A DNA stretch of 34,410 nucleotides from Desulfobacteria bacterium. Its GTDB lineage: Bacteria > Desulfobacterota > Desulfobacteria > Desulfobacterales > C00003060. The translations under genes and the position numbers were made by a program. Positions 15,778-24,469 of this stretch are shown here, piece by piece. The stretch spans positions 1-34,410 of the forward strand of contig JAQYVR010000068.1 in assembly GCA_030145395.1 (NCBI GenBank), written 5' to 3'. Within the stretch, counting starts at the first letter, position 1, and each line of letters opens with the position of its first letter. The notes below the pieces were generated by a model. That model was not told the DNA's origin. It did no database searches and saw nothing but the letters and a program-made list of their open reading frames with translations.

Positions 15778-16631
15778 AAGGGACTGCCGCTTTCAAGGCC
15801 TTGTTCTTGGGCCAGCATGTCAAGGTGCAAGGTAGATATCTGCTCCACCAGAGTATAGATAGGGTGTTCTATTTTCCTCGTATCAACAGTTTTAAGATAC
15901 TTCTTGCAAGCATCACAGACATCCACCCGATAGTCCTTTTCTTCTTCGCTGAAGAAGTAATGCAAGGTTTTCTGGTCCTCATTATCACAGAACGGGCAGT
16001 AGATTCTCCGTGCCTGCCACTCGTGGTCGCAAAAACTGCAAGCCAGTGATCGTTCCCCTTCGTCCTTGAGAATTGACAGGGCAGGCGGGCTGCCGCAGAT
16101 AGGACAATACCCCCTTTTCCATACGGCATCCTTGTCGAAATAGGTCGCCAACTGTTCGGCACAAATAGACAAGGAAGGTCTTATGCTGCTGTAAACGAGC
16201 AAAGCGAGGATTTTTTTGTCAATGCCAAGTTTTTGTGCACCCTCCGCCAGGTAGTTTTCATCTGCGCTCAAGACCTTTGAAAACAGCACCGAGGCCTCAA
16301 GCGTTCCCTTGTCCAGGGCACCCGTAACCCGGGTGCCGGCTCCAGCCAGCACCTCATTAGTTTCCATGGCGACCCGGCAGATTTCTCTCAGCAGTGTCTC
16401 GGACGTTTCTATGTCTACGGCAAAGTCTTCCCTGCTGATGAGAGGCAACTCCTCTTTTCGCTTAATGGAAAGAAGTTCTTCCGAGATTTGTATGGGTTCG
16501 AGCTGGACTTGTTCCTTTGCCGTCTCTTGTGCCAAGAAAAGCTTCTCGTAGAAATCGAGAACTTCTTCATAGGCGGGTCTGTCCGCTTTAACAGCGGCCA
16601 CGGCTTTCCTGATTCGATCAACATTACCCAC
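15762..16631 (-). CDS. fdhE: FdhE, formate dehydrogenase accessory/maturation protein
   Basis: A 289-residue FdhE homologue starting at GTG 16631, with GAGAGG about five bases upstream. The C-terminal half carries the characteristic rubredoxin-like CxxC pairs: CPICGSPPALSIL, LACSFCDHEWQARRIYCPFC and VDVCDACKKYLKTVDT. FdhE binds iron and interacts with the catalytic subunit of Tat-exported formate dehydrogenases before export. Gene order (FDH subunits, then FdhE, then MoaA) supports this role. It is separated from the Fe-S subunit gene by a hairpin at 16668-16701, so it may be transcribed at a lower level or from a separate promoter. Confidence 0.9.
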   Translation of the reverse strand: MGNVDRIRKAVAAVKADRPAYEEVLDFYEKLFLAQETAKEQVQLEPIQISEELLSIKRKEELPLISREDFAVDIETSETLLREICRVAMETNEVLAGAGTRVTGALDKGTLEASVLFSKVLSADENYLAEGAQKLGIDKKILALLVYSSIRPSLSICAEQLATYFDKDAVWKRGYCPICGSPPALSILKDEGERSLACSFCDHEWQARRIYCPFCDNEDQKTLHYFFSEEEKDYRVDVCDACKKYLKTVDTRKIEHPIYTLVEQISTLHLDMLAQEQGLESGSPLWLRI

Positions 16632-16665
16632 GATATGCCTCTCTATTCATAATTTGACATAGCAC

Positions 16666-16701
16666 GAAAAGGGGAGAAGATCAATCAACCTTCTCCCCTT
16701 T
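16666..16701. terminator. Strong hairpin between fdhB and fdhE (terminator or processing site)
   Basis: AAAGGGGAGAAG (16668-16679) and CTTCTCCCCTTT (16690-16701) pair perfectly over 12 bp with a 10-nt loop. Leftward, the transcript continues with T then CGTG, so the only U-rich part is the end of the stem itself; rightward it continues CTTAAGG. It lies 34 bp after the fdhB stop and 37 bp before the fdhE start. It could attenuate expression of fdhE-moaA relative to the structural subunits, or protect the fdhAB mRNA. Confidence 0.6.
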
Positions 16702-16734
16702 CTTAAGGTCTCTAATTCTAAATGCTTGTGTCTG

Positions 16735-17454
16735 TCACAAACGGTCCGTCAGGCGGGTCAACGGCCTGAAAAGCCTCTTTAATGCCACGGCCCTCGATAT
16801 GTCAAAGGCCGTACTAGAGGCCACGGCAAACTTGTGATAGAGTTTGGGATCTTCTGCTACCAGAAAGATCACGCGAATGTCATCAGGATCCAGGAGCTTG
16901 GCTTTGCGGTTGGTCTTCTTTACCACAGCCAAGCGTTTCTTGGCCATGGCGAGTATCTCTTTTCGGTTGCCAAAATTCATGGCACCTGTGGGACAGGTCT
17001 TTACACAGGCCGGTAGAAGCCCGTTTTCAACCCGGTCGATACACATGTCGCACTTGGCCACGGTCCCGTCCTTGCTTGGCCGCGGAATATCGTAAGGGCA
17101 CGAGTCGACAACCGCCTTGGCGTCCATGTTCTTGGTGTTCGCCGTATAGAGCACGGCACCGGTTGCCGCATCGGTGAAGATCGCCTTTGGGTCATCTGCC
17201 GTCATTTGACAAGGCGGCTCCAAGCAGTGGCGGCACTGATCAGGGAAGAAAAGCCACTTGAGCTTACCTTCCACCACCACCTCTTCGAACCTCACAAGCT
17301 TGTAAGTCACGAAGGAGAGATCCGCCGGGTTCTGGTAGGTTCCACGGTTCACGGTTTTTTCTGCAGGCAGGTCATGCCACTGCTTACATGCAACCTGACA
17401 ACCCCTGCAGGCCATACAGAGTGTTGTATCTATGAAAAACGATTTGCCTGGCAT
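16735..17454 (-). CDS. fdhB: Formate dehydrogenase beta (iron-sulfur) subunit
   Basis: A 239-residue ferredoxin-like electron-transfer subunit with four [4Fe-4S] motifs: CMACRGCQVACKQ near the N-terminus, CRHCLEPPC, CPYDIPRPS with CDMCIDR, and CVKTCPTGAMNFG. It takes electrons from the catalytic subunit to an external acceptor. It lacks the C-terminal TM helix of E. coli FdnH (294 residues) and matches the soluble FdhB size of Desulfovibrio. No cytochrome b or gamma gene follows. A soluble periplasmic heterodimer passing electrons to a c-type cytochrome is therefore likely. The ATG has an excellent Shine-Dalgarno (AAGGAGG, eight bases upstream) and follows the fdhA stop by 15 bp. Confidence 0.93.
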   Translation of the reverse strand: MPGKSFFIDTTLCMACRGCQVACKQWHDLPAEKTVNRGTYQNPADLSFVTYKLVRFEEVVVEGKLKWLFFPDQCRHCLEPPCQMTADDPKAIFTDAATGAVLYTANTKNMDAKAVVDSCPYDIPRPSKDGTVAKCDMCIDRVENGLLPACVKTCPTGAMNFGNRKEILAMAKKRLAVVKKTNRKAKLLDPDDIRVIFLVAEDPKLYHKFAVASSTAFDISRAVALKRLFRPLTRLTDRL

Positions 17455-17469
17455 TCAGATCACCTCCTT

Positions 17470-20400
17470 CTATAGTTTGGACACATTGCACATAAAGGCC
17501 TTGGTCTCCGGGATCCTCGTATTGGGATCACCAGTTGCAGGCGTCAGCAGGTTGGCACTCTCTTCTGCGCCGCTCTCCGGCCAGCGCCACCCAAAGCACC
17601 AGGGGAAACCGACTTGATGAACGACGTTTCCCCCAATCTTAAACGGTTTGAATCGTTTGGTCACAATAGCGGTGCACTTTAGTGAGCCACGCGCAGATGA
17701 TGCCAAAACTCGCTCTCCGTTCTTTATTCCCTTGAGTTTTGCCAACTCTTCACTCATTTCCACAAATACCTGGGGTTGCATCTCGATGAGCCAGGGTTGT
17801 GGCCGGGTCATGAGGCCCGTCTGCCAGTGCTCGACTACCCTGTACGTGGTGCCCACAAAAGGGTATCTCGGATCACAGGTCTTATAGGCGTCTGCCTCTG
17901 TGTCGTAAACAGGAGCCGAGGGATTCATCCTCTGCTTGCTCATGAGGTTTTTTTCAAGAGGGCATTCCAGTGGTTCGTAGTGCTCCGGGAAGGGACCGTC
18001 GGCGCGTCCCGGCCCGAATATCTGGGCATGCCCGTGTTTACGCATGATGAAGGCCCACTTGCTCTTGGGGTTGGGGTTTTCCAGGCTGCCGAGGGGCGGC
18101 CAGCCGCCGTCCGGCACATCACCGATCCACTTTTCTCCTGTCCACCGGACCACCCAGTCCTTCTTGTCCCAAGGCTGTCCTTTGAGGTCTACTGAGGCAC
18201 GGTTGTAGATGATCCTTCGGTTTACCGGCCAGCACCAGGAGAAGTCTGGATAGAGCCCGATCTTGTTGACCGCGTCTTCCTGGCCGCGTCGGGCTGCCAT
18301 GTTCCCCTTTTCCGTATAACTGTTGCAGTAGAGCCAGTTTCCCGAAGAGGTGGAACCGTCGTCTTTGAGGTAGGCAAAGCTGGGTACAAGCTGGCCTTTC
18401 TTGAAGTTCTTCTTCTTTGCCGGGAAATCAACGTCTTTTAGGAAATAACCGTTGATCTCTTTGGCCACCTTGTGAGAATCGTACTTGCCGTCTGTCATGT
18501 AATCCCATTTGAGGTTTCGGATCGGATCGGGGAGTGTGCCGCTTTTTTCGTAGAGTTTCTTGAGCTTAGATCCGAGCTCCATGATTATATCGCCATCTGC
18601 CCTGCTCTCCCCAAGGGGTTTTGGTCCCTGGTAACGCCATTGCATCCATCGTCCGCTGTTGGTGATGCTCCCTTCCTTTTCAACGGATACACAGGCTGGC
18701 AGCATGAAGACCTCGGTCTTGACGGTGGCCGGATTCATCCCGGGCCCTCGCCAGAAGGAGCCGGTCTCGTTGTCGAAGAGATTGACGTTAACCATCCAGT
18801 CGAGCTTGGTCATGGCCTTGCGGCTCTTGCCGGCATTGGCACTGCTGCACGCAGGGTTCTGGCCCCAGGCAAAGAAACCCTTGACCTTACCCTTGTACAT
18901 CACGTCAAAGAGGTCGAGCCATGAGTATGTCTTCCCTTCGTCCACCTTTGGCATCCAGTCATACCCGAAATCGTTAGCCTTAGTGGCTTTGTCACCGAAG
19001 AACGACTTTAGCATGCTGACTGAATACTTAGGGTAGTTCTGCCACCAGTTGGCGCTCAACGGATCCTTGCTCTTGGGGGTCCACTTTCCGTTATAAGCCG
19101 CCAATGACACATTGGATGCCCTTGGCGTCTTGAGATACCCGGGCCATATGTGCCACAGCAGGCAGTGGTCGGTGGAACCCTGGACATTCGACTCTCCGCG
19201 AAGGGCGTTTACACCGCCGCCGGCCACGCCGATATTGCCGAGGAGAAGCTGAATTATGGCCATGGTGCGGATATTCTGGGTCCCCACAGTGTGCTGGGTC
19301 CACCCCATAGCATACATGATGGTACCGGCCTTGCCTGTTTCGCCGGTGGCCGCATAAGTCTTGTAAACATTCTTCAGATCGGCTTCCGGGGTGCCTGTGA
19401 TGTCCGAGACCAGTTTGGTGTTGTACCGGCTGAAGTGTTCTTTCAACAGCAGGAACACACTCCGCGGATTCTTCAAGTTCCGGTCCATTTTCGGGACTCC
19501 GTTACTGTCCATCTCGAAAGCCCATTTTGACTTGTCGTATTTGCTGGACTTGGAGTCGTAGCCCGAGAAGAGACCGTTCTTGAAACTGAATTCCTCCCCA
19601 ACGATAAAAGGAGCGTTGGTGTATGCGCTTACATACTCTTTGTTGTAAAGCTCGTTGTCCAAGATGTACTTGATCATTCCGCCCAAAAAGGCGATGTCAG
19701 TACCGGACCGCATGGGGGCATAGATGTCTGCTTTGGAGGAGGTCCTGGTAAACCTGGGGTCTACACTGATAAGTTTGGCCCCTTTTCTCATCGCCTCAGC
19801 GACATATTTGAACGATATGGGATGGTTTTCGGCTGCATTGCTTCCGCTGATCATGATGCAATCGCTGTTGCCGATGTCGATCCAGTGATTTGTCATAGCA
19901 CCGCGTCCGAACGACTCTGCCAGAGCCGCGACAGTAGCGCTGTGTCAGATACGGGCCTGATGTTCGATGTAGACCAAACCTAGAGCCCGCATGAGCGCCT
20001 GGTAGATCCAGCACTCTTCATTGTCCAGAGCAGCGCTTCCGACCGAGGCAATATCTGTCGTACGGTTGACCACCTGTCCTTTGCCATTCTTCTTGGTAAA
20101 GGTGGCATCACGGGTCTTTTTGACGCGTTCGGCAATCTTGGCCAGCGCCTGATTCCATGACATGGGTGTCCATTCTTTGGCGTATGGCGCGCGATACATG
20201 GGCTGAAGCAGCCGGTTTTCATTTTCGCTCAGCCCGGACAGCGCAGCTCCTTTGCTGCAAAGTGTGCCCCTGTTGATCACGTGGCCCGGATCACCTTCAA
20301 TGTTGATGACACGACCATCGCCCTTTTTGCTCGTATGCACGATGGCACCACACCCCACCGCACAATATGGGCAGATGGTGGTGGTCTCCTTGGCATACTT

Positions 20401-20520
20401 GGTCTTGAGCATCTGGGCATGTGACCTGACCGGTGACAGGTCAAAGCCTAGACCGCTAACAGCAAGCCCGGCGGCCGTGGCACCAGAGATCTGGATAAAT
20501 CCTCTGCGTGTTATTTTCAT
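17470..20520 (-). CDS. fdhA: Formate dehydrogenase catalytic (alpha) subunit, selenoprotein with in-frame UGA
   Basis: Two adjacent minus-strand frames, 20520-19945 and 19944-17470, are one gene of 1016 residues in the same frame, interrupted only by TGA at 19947-19945. The context ARI-UGA-HSATVAAL, then FGRGAMTNHW, matches the selenocysteine site of FdnG-type enzymes, so the UGA encodes Sec192, the Mo/W ligand. The N-terminus has a twin-arginine signal (KITRRGFIQ) with likely cleavage after SHA, so the enzyme is exported folded to the periplasm. The [4Fe-4S] cysteines are C50, C53, C57 and C88 (CPYCAVGC, later TLCSKG). The rest is the bis-pyranopterin guanine dinucleotide oxidoreductase fold. 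It oxidises formate, or reduces CO2, with the beta subunit. It is an FdnG-type enzyme; metal choice (Mo or W) cannot be told. Confidence 0.96.
19917..19947 (-). promoter_or_regulatory. UGA (Sec) codon and candidate bacterial SECIS hairpin
   Basis: The UGA is at 19947-19945. Ten bases later on the mRNA, CUGUC pairs with GGCAG (19934-19930 with 19921-19917), with a loop of GCGGCUCU. The loop lies about 16-23 nt after the UGA, within the spacing of known bacterial SECIS elements, and contains GG and U bases as in the SelB-binding loop of E. coli fdhF. The stem is only five pairs, one of them G-U. Confidence 0.6.
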
Positions 20521-20779
20521 ACAGGCCTACCTTCCTTTCCGAGAAATAAAAGGGTTATCGAGAAATCTAGAGCTCACCCCCTCTCGTTACATAATTAAAG
20601 ACATGGTCAATAAATCATTAGTAGTTGTGGAATGACTTCTGGCAAGGCTACACGCGAAAGCCAGGAATGCAGTCTGCAGTCCATAATCCTTTGCGCTGAA
20701 AGTGTGAATGCTCCCGTGAGGATCAAATGACAGGAACAAGTATGTCAAATGTAACATAATGTCCTGACTTTCTATCATT

Positions 20780-20808
20780 TTTCTATGTCAACAAGAGCAT
20801 TTTGTCAA
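20780..20808 (-). promoter_or_regulatory. Probable sigma-70 promoter for the fdhAB operon
   Basis: On the minus strand TTGACA (20808-20803), a 17-nt spacer and TAGAAA (20785-20780). A second TTGACA (20791-20786) lies within the spacer. The start site would be about 250 nt before the fdhA ATG. The -10 matches at four of six positions. Confidence 0.45.
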
Positions 20809-20810
20809 GC

Positions 20811-20945
20811 AAAAAATCCAACGCAGCACCAAATGCGGCGTTGACTTGGCCGAAGCTCATCGTTTCATGTTTGTAGTCTCGATGCCAACACGAACAGTCA
20901 ACGTTTCATACCTGATTGTTGGATGTTTCTCGTTGTCTATAGAAA
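20811..20945 (-). ncRNA. Candidate small RNA ending in an intrinsic terminator
   Basis: On the minus strand a GC-rich hairpin (20843-20819, CAACGC/GCGTTG with one internal mismatch, then GC/GC) is followed after two bases by T6 (20816-20811), a textbook intrinsic terminator. No protein gene on that strand would use it. Upstream, TTGACA (20978-20973) with TGGTAT 18 nt later (20954-20949) could start a transcript of about 130 nt. Two more stems lie in between: CCAACA/TGTTGG (20885-20890 and 20917-20922) and TGTTTCT/AGAAACA (20924-20930 and 20941-20947). The -10 is weak, so the 5' end is uncertain. Confidence 0.3.
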
Positions 20946-21020
20946 CAAATACCAGACTCTATTGCCATGAATTGTCAACCGGCGGCTCCGCAGCCTTTGG
21001 ACCAGGGGTCCATTAAAATG

Positions 21021-21049
21021 TTGACATTTAACCGTATGTTAAGTAAAGT
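21021..21049 (+). promoter_or_regulatory. Sigma-70 promoter for the cytochrome/sensor operon
   Basis: Consensus TTGACA (21021-21026), a 17-nt spacer and TAAAGT (21044-21049), with the cytochrome start codon 83 bp downstream. The -35 is perfect and the -10 moderate. Confidence 0.55.
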
Positions 21050-21132
21050 AATTCCGCTTACACGGGCACTTCATAATCCTACATAACAAAACCCTAAGCC
21101 GTTAGAAATAACTCAAACCTGTTGGCCTTGGA

Positions 21133-21666
21133 ATGGCGAAATCTGCGTTGACCATCCGGCTGCTCATCGTTTTTGTCGTTCAGACAATCTTCGTTTGTCT
21201 GATAACCTTCCCCCTCCAACCATACACCTGCAACGTCTTTGCTGAAGAGACGCCCTACTACATTGGCAACAGAAAATGCCGACTCTGTCATTTCGAATAC
21301 TTCAAGGAATGGGAGAAAGATCCGCATGCCAATGCCTTCACTCGGCTGGGGAGGATGCAAAACAATCCGTACTGCTTGAAATGTCATACAACAGGCTATC
21401 GTGGCCCACAGGGCTTTGTGAGTGAAAAGATTACGCCGGAGCTTAGGGGAGTGCAGTGCGAGGCCTGCCATGGGCCCGGCAGTAGACACAAAGATAACCC
21501 ACACAACAAAGGAGCCCTTCCGATTGGAAGAAAGATAGATTATGAGACTGTCTGCATCAAGTGTCACGATCGTAATTGGACTCCTGAGTTTGATTACGAG
21601 AAGTACCGTAAGCGAATTGAACACAGGATTGCGCCCAAAAGTAACGGAGGGGGCTCCTTAAGATGA
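21133..21666 (+). CDS. Tetraheme cytochrome c (cytochrome c554-like), exported
   Basis: The product has 177 residues. The N-terminal hydrophobic segment (LTIRLLIVFVVQTIFVCLITF) is a signal peptide or anchor, ending near NVFA at residue 37. Four CxxCH heme c sites follow at about 49-53 (CRLCH), 81-85 (CLKCH), 109-113 (CEACH) and 141-145 (CIKCH). The spacing and motifs such as DPHANAFTRL and GVQCEACHGPGSRH match the cytochrome c554/c-prime group used for periplasmic electron transfer. The stop overlaps the next gene's ATG (ATGA, 21663-21666), so it is coupled to a sensor-like protein, not to a reductase. A role as electron carrier or as heme redox sensor is open. The ATG has only a weak ribosome site. 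Confidence 0.88.
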   Translation: MAKSALTIRLLIVFVVQTIFVCLITFPLQPYTCNVFAEETPYYIGNRKCRLCHFEYFKEWEKDPHANAFTRLGRMQNNPYCLKCHTTGYRGPQGFVSEKITPELRGVQCEACHGPGSRHKDNPHNKGALPIGRKIDYETVCIKCHDRNWTPEFDYEKYRKRIEHRIAPKSNGGGSLR

Positions 21667-22511
21667 AACTCGCCAAGGCGGCCATAGCCGCTTTTTGTGT
21701 TTGTGTTGCCCTTTCTCTCATTATCGGGACACTCCTTCTATTACAAGTCAGAGCCATCCCCAAGTACACCCGTATGGTAGATACCGGAAAAAAGATAGCA
21801 GAATCAGTACTGGAGATGGAATTACAGGAGCAGGCCTATCTCCTGTACCGACGTGAGGACGTCGTGGATAAGATCAGGGATACGATAGACGATCTGCGGA
21901 AATTACAGTCCTCCTATGAAAAAGCAGGAATTGCCGGAAAGGGTACAGAGTCTGTTGAACTTTCGGCGTGGGAAGAAGCTACAAACCTCTATGAGCGATT
22001 GTTTGATCAGTTTGTCCTGTATCGTAAAGCCGTTGAAAATAACATTGCTGAAATAAGAGATCTGGAAAAGAGCATTCTGGCGGTCATATATTCAAAAATG
22101 AATCCAGAGCGGGGTATTATCGGCCTGCAGGAGGTTCGTATACATGAAAAGGGGTATTTGCTGTACCGCAACCATCCCGAACCTCCGGATGAACGCTCTT
22201 TTCAGGATAAACGCAAGGAGGCAGTCGCCAATCTCCTTGTATGGGCTCACGATGATAAGAGGATTGAGGAATTGATGGGAAAGGATGATGAGCTTTTTAA
22301 CGAGATTTTGAGTAACTACGAAAGTCAGGATAACACCATCCTTTCGCTGAAAAGGGAAAGCAGAAGAATACAAGGCATAGGCGAGAGGCTTTTCGAGGAA
22401 GGAAACAAGGGGCTAAAGATTACCCAGCATCGTTGTGCGTTTCTATCTGTTACTCTTCTGGTTATGTGGATGATAGTTGGCATTGCCATCGTATCCACCC
22501 GGCTTCGCTGA
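21663..22511 (+). CDS. Two-TM periplasmic helical-bundle sensor protein without output domain
   Basis: A 282-residue protein with TM1 near the N-terminus (IAAFCVCVALSLIIGTLLLL), a helical periplasmic region of about 225 residues and a C-terminal TM (LSVTLLVMWMIVGIAIVST), ending only a few residues into the cytoplasm. The periplasmic part holds two similar stretches, ELQEQAYLLYRREDVVDKIRD and RIHEKGYLLYRNHPE, as expected for a duplicated four-helix or helical bimodular (HBM-type) ligand domain seen in chemoreceptors and kinases. It has no HAMP, kinase or methyl-accepting region, so it probably signals through a partner, most likely the histidine kinase encoded 33 bp downstream. It is coupled by ATGA to the cytochrome gene. 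The family assignment is by pattern only. Confidence 0.65.
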   Translation: MKLAKAAIAAFCVCVALSLIIGTLLLLQVRAIPKYTRMVDTGKKIAESVLEMELQEQAYLLYRREDVVDKIRDTIDDLRKLQSSYEKAGIAGKGTESVELSAWEEATNLYERLFDQFVLYRKAVENNIAEIRDLEKSILAVIYSKMNPERGIIGLQEVRIHEKGYLLYRNHPEPPDERSFQDKRKEAVANLLVWAHDDKRIEELMGKDDELFNEILSNYESQDNTILSLKRESRRIQGIGERLFEEGNKGLKITQHRCAFLSVTLLVMWMIVGIAIVSTRLR

Positions 22512-22544
22512 TAGGCCGAACGCCAAAGAGATAAGGAGAGACAT

Positions 22545-24461
22545 ATGCTCTCTATGAAGGATATGGGTATCAGGACCAAGGTCATAGCCTCTATGTTCGT
22601 CTTGCTCGTCTTCATTGGTCTACTCTCCTTTTGGGTCAGCTACATGCATGAGAAGAAGAGTCTGCTGACCAACATGCAGAGCAATGCCAGTATATTAAAC
22701 CGTGCCTTGATCGTCAGCCTCACGAGCCGGAAGAGTATTGGCGAAAAGGTTAACCTGCAGACACTGGTGGAGGAGTTATCGCTGACCGAAGGGGTGTTCG
22801 GTGTATGGGTCATAGACAATAGCGGCCGGATCACATCGGCCACATTCAGGGAGCAGGTGGGTGAAGTGGCGTCTTCCCGCATGGTTCCAGAATGCATACA
22901 AGAGGGCTATTATATTAGCGGATTTGACAGCAAGATGGGGGAGGAGGTCTATGCAGCAGTTTATCCCCTCAAGAAAGAGGATCAGATTTTGGGGGTGCTG
23001 GAGGTTGCCTTTGAGCTGCGTGAATATCTTAGGGCCACCCCCAAAGACCAAACCCATCTCCTTGAACAGATGAAGAGAGACAGCCGCATCATGGCTGAGT
23101 CGCTCAGCTACAGTATCAAAAACATGCGGGATGTTAACGAACTGATTCATATTCAAAGATTGGTGGACAGATTAACGACTGAATCCAAAATTATCTCGCA
23201 GATCATGATTGTAGACGATGACACTCGGATCATCGCTGCCAATGACTTGAATAGAGTTGGCATGATTGCCGATGACAAAGGAGTCAGGGCAATTATGGAT
23301 GGGGCGGGCATTTATACCAGGCTCTTTCCCCGTCAGAAGATGTATATGGTTGATATGCCGCTGAGGATAGGTGGTGAATTTGAAGGTGTGGTCAGCGTTG
23401 GTTATGACGCAACAGATTATTACACACACTTGTCTGAAATCTTTCAGTTCGGCCTGCTGATCTCCGGTATGGGTATTCTCTTGGGGATCGTGCTTTCCTT
23501 TCAAGTGTCCAACCCCATTATTAAACCGCTTCGCCGCCTGACCGAGGTCACCAAGGGGCTGGCGTCCGGAGATCTTTCAAAAAGGGCGACAGTAGGTTCC
23601 AGAGATGAGGTTGGCGTTCTATCTAGAGCTTTTAACCAGATGGCTCTTGATTTGGCACGCTCCAAGGAAGAGATTGATCAATACAGTAAAACCCTTGAGC
23701 AAAAGGTACGGCGACGCACACGGGAATTGGAAATTAGCAACCAGGAGTTGAGGAGCATTCAAAACGAACTAATGGAAGCCAATATGGTCAAGTCAGAGTT
23801 TATGAGTATAGCTTCTCACGAGCTTCGTACTCCTCTGACCACCCTGTTGGGATACAGCGAACTTATGTTGACAAGACCTTTGACCAAGGATCAGAAGAAG
23901 GAGTTTTTGGGCTTTATTAACGAGGAGTCAATCCGCCTAAGCAAGATTGTCGACGACCTGTTGGATGTTTCCCGGATAGAATCACAAAAGGATTTTGGAT
24001 TTGAAAAAAAGCCGACGCAGCCAGCCGAGCTGTTGGCAAAAAACGTTAGGTTTTATTCCGGGGCAGACATTGGCCGCCGCATTGTTACAGAGATGGAGGA
24101 GAACCTGCCGCTGGTGAATGTAGATGCCGAAAAGATTGGCCAGGTTCTTAAGAACCTTGTTGATAACTCCATCAAGTACTCGATAGCCGGCGATATTGTG
24201 TGCAGGGCTTTTGTGAGGCTTGATATGGTGTGGATTAGTGTTCAAGACCAAGGTATTGGTATGTCGCAACAGGACCTGCCCCGTATCTTTGATAAGTTCT
24301 TCCGGGTTGAGGGAGAGGAGACAGCTCATATTAGCGGTACGGGGCTTGGACTCTCTATCGCAAAATATATTGTGGAGTCCCACAACGGCAGGATAGATGT
24401 AGAGAGCCAGGCGGGCAAAGGGACAACGGTGAGTTTTGGACTACCTATTTGGAAGGATTGA
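22545..24461 (+). CDS. Membrane sensor histidine kinase with tandem periplasmic Cache-like domains and HAMP
   Basis: A 638-residue kinase. TM1 is about residues 12-34. A periplasmic region (35-300) holds two PAS/Cache-like halves, each with a 'GVWVIDNSGRI' or 'IMIVDDDTRII' strand and a closing 'ILGVLEVAF' or 'FEGVVSVGY' strand. TM2 is about 301-321 and HAMP about 322-375. A coiled coil follows, then HisKA with phosphoacceptor H425 (SIASHELRTP). HATPase_c has the N box (KNLVDNSIKYS), G1 (DQGIGM), F box (FDKFFR) and G2 (GTGLGLSIAKYI). All catalytic boxes are intact. It probably phosphorylates the receiver encoded 8 bp downstream. The start ATG 22545 follows AAGGAGAG at a good distance. The signal sensed is unknown; an interaction with the upstream helical protein or the cytochrome is inferred from the operon. 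Confidence 0.92.
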   Translation: MLSMKDMGIRTKVIASMFVLLVFIGLLSFWVSYMHEKKSLLTNMQSNASILNRALIVSLTSRKSIGEKVNLQTLVEELSLTEGVFGVWVIDNSGRITSATFREQVGEVASSRMVPECIQEGYYISGFDSKMGEEVYAAVYPLKKEDQILGVLEVAFELREYLRATPKDQTHLLEQMKRDSRIMAESLSYSIKNMRDVNELIHIQRLVDRLTTESKIISQIMIVDDDTRIIAANDLNRVGMIADDKGVRAIMDGAGIYTRLFPRQKMYMVDMPLRIGGEFEGVVSVGYDATDYYTHLSEIFQFGLLISGMGILLGIVLSFQVSNPIIKPLRRLTEVTKGLASGDLSKRATVGSRDEVGVLSRAFNQMALDLARSKEEIDQYSKTLEQKVRRRTRELEISNQELRSIQNELMEANMVKSEFMSIASHELRTPLTTLLGYSELMLTRPLTKDQKKEFLGFINEESIRLSKIVDDLLDVSRIESQKDFGFEKKPTQPAELLAKNVRFYSGADIGRRIVTEMEENLPLVNVDAEKIGQVLKNLVDNSIKYSIAGDIVCRAFVRLDMVWISVQDQGIGMSQQDLPRIFDKFFRVEGEETAHISGTGLGLSIAKYIVESHNGRIDVESQAGKGTTVSFGLPIWKD

Positions 24462-24469
24462 GACTCAAG

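Larger units (their letters stand above)
20521..21132. other. 612-bp non-coding region between divergent fdhA and cytochrome genes
   Basis: No credible protein frame is present. It holds a leftward promoter for fdhA (20780-20808), an intrinsic terminator and possible small RNA on the minus strand (20811-20945), and a rightward promoter for the cytochrome operon (21021-21049). The fdhA leader would be about 250 nt, long enough for regulation; I see no known riboswitch in it. Confidence 0.6.

Noticed and set aside
17470-20520. Formate dehydrogenase as a pseudogene with a nonsense mutation
   Set aside because: The TGA sits exactly at the selenocysteine position of the family, and both sides are intact and in frame.
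24449-24469. TTG start for the receiver protein
   Set aside because: It would add seven residues absent from the usual receiver N-terminus and overlap the kinase gene; ATG 24470 fits the family.
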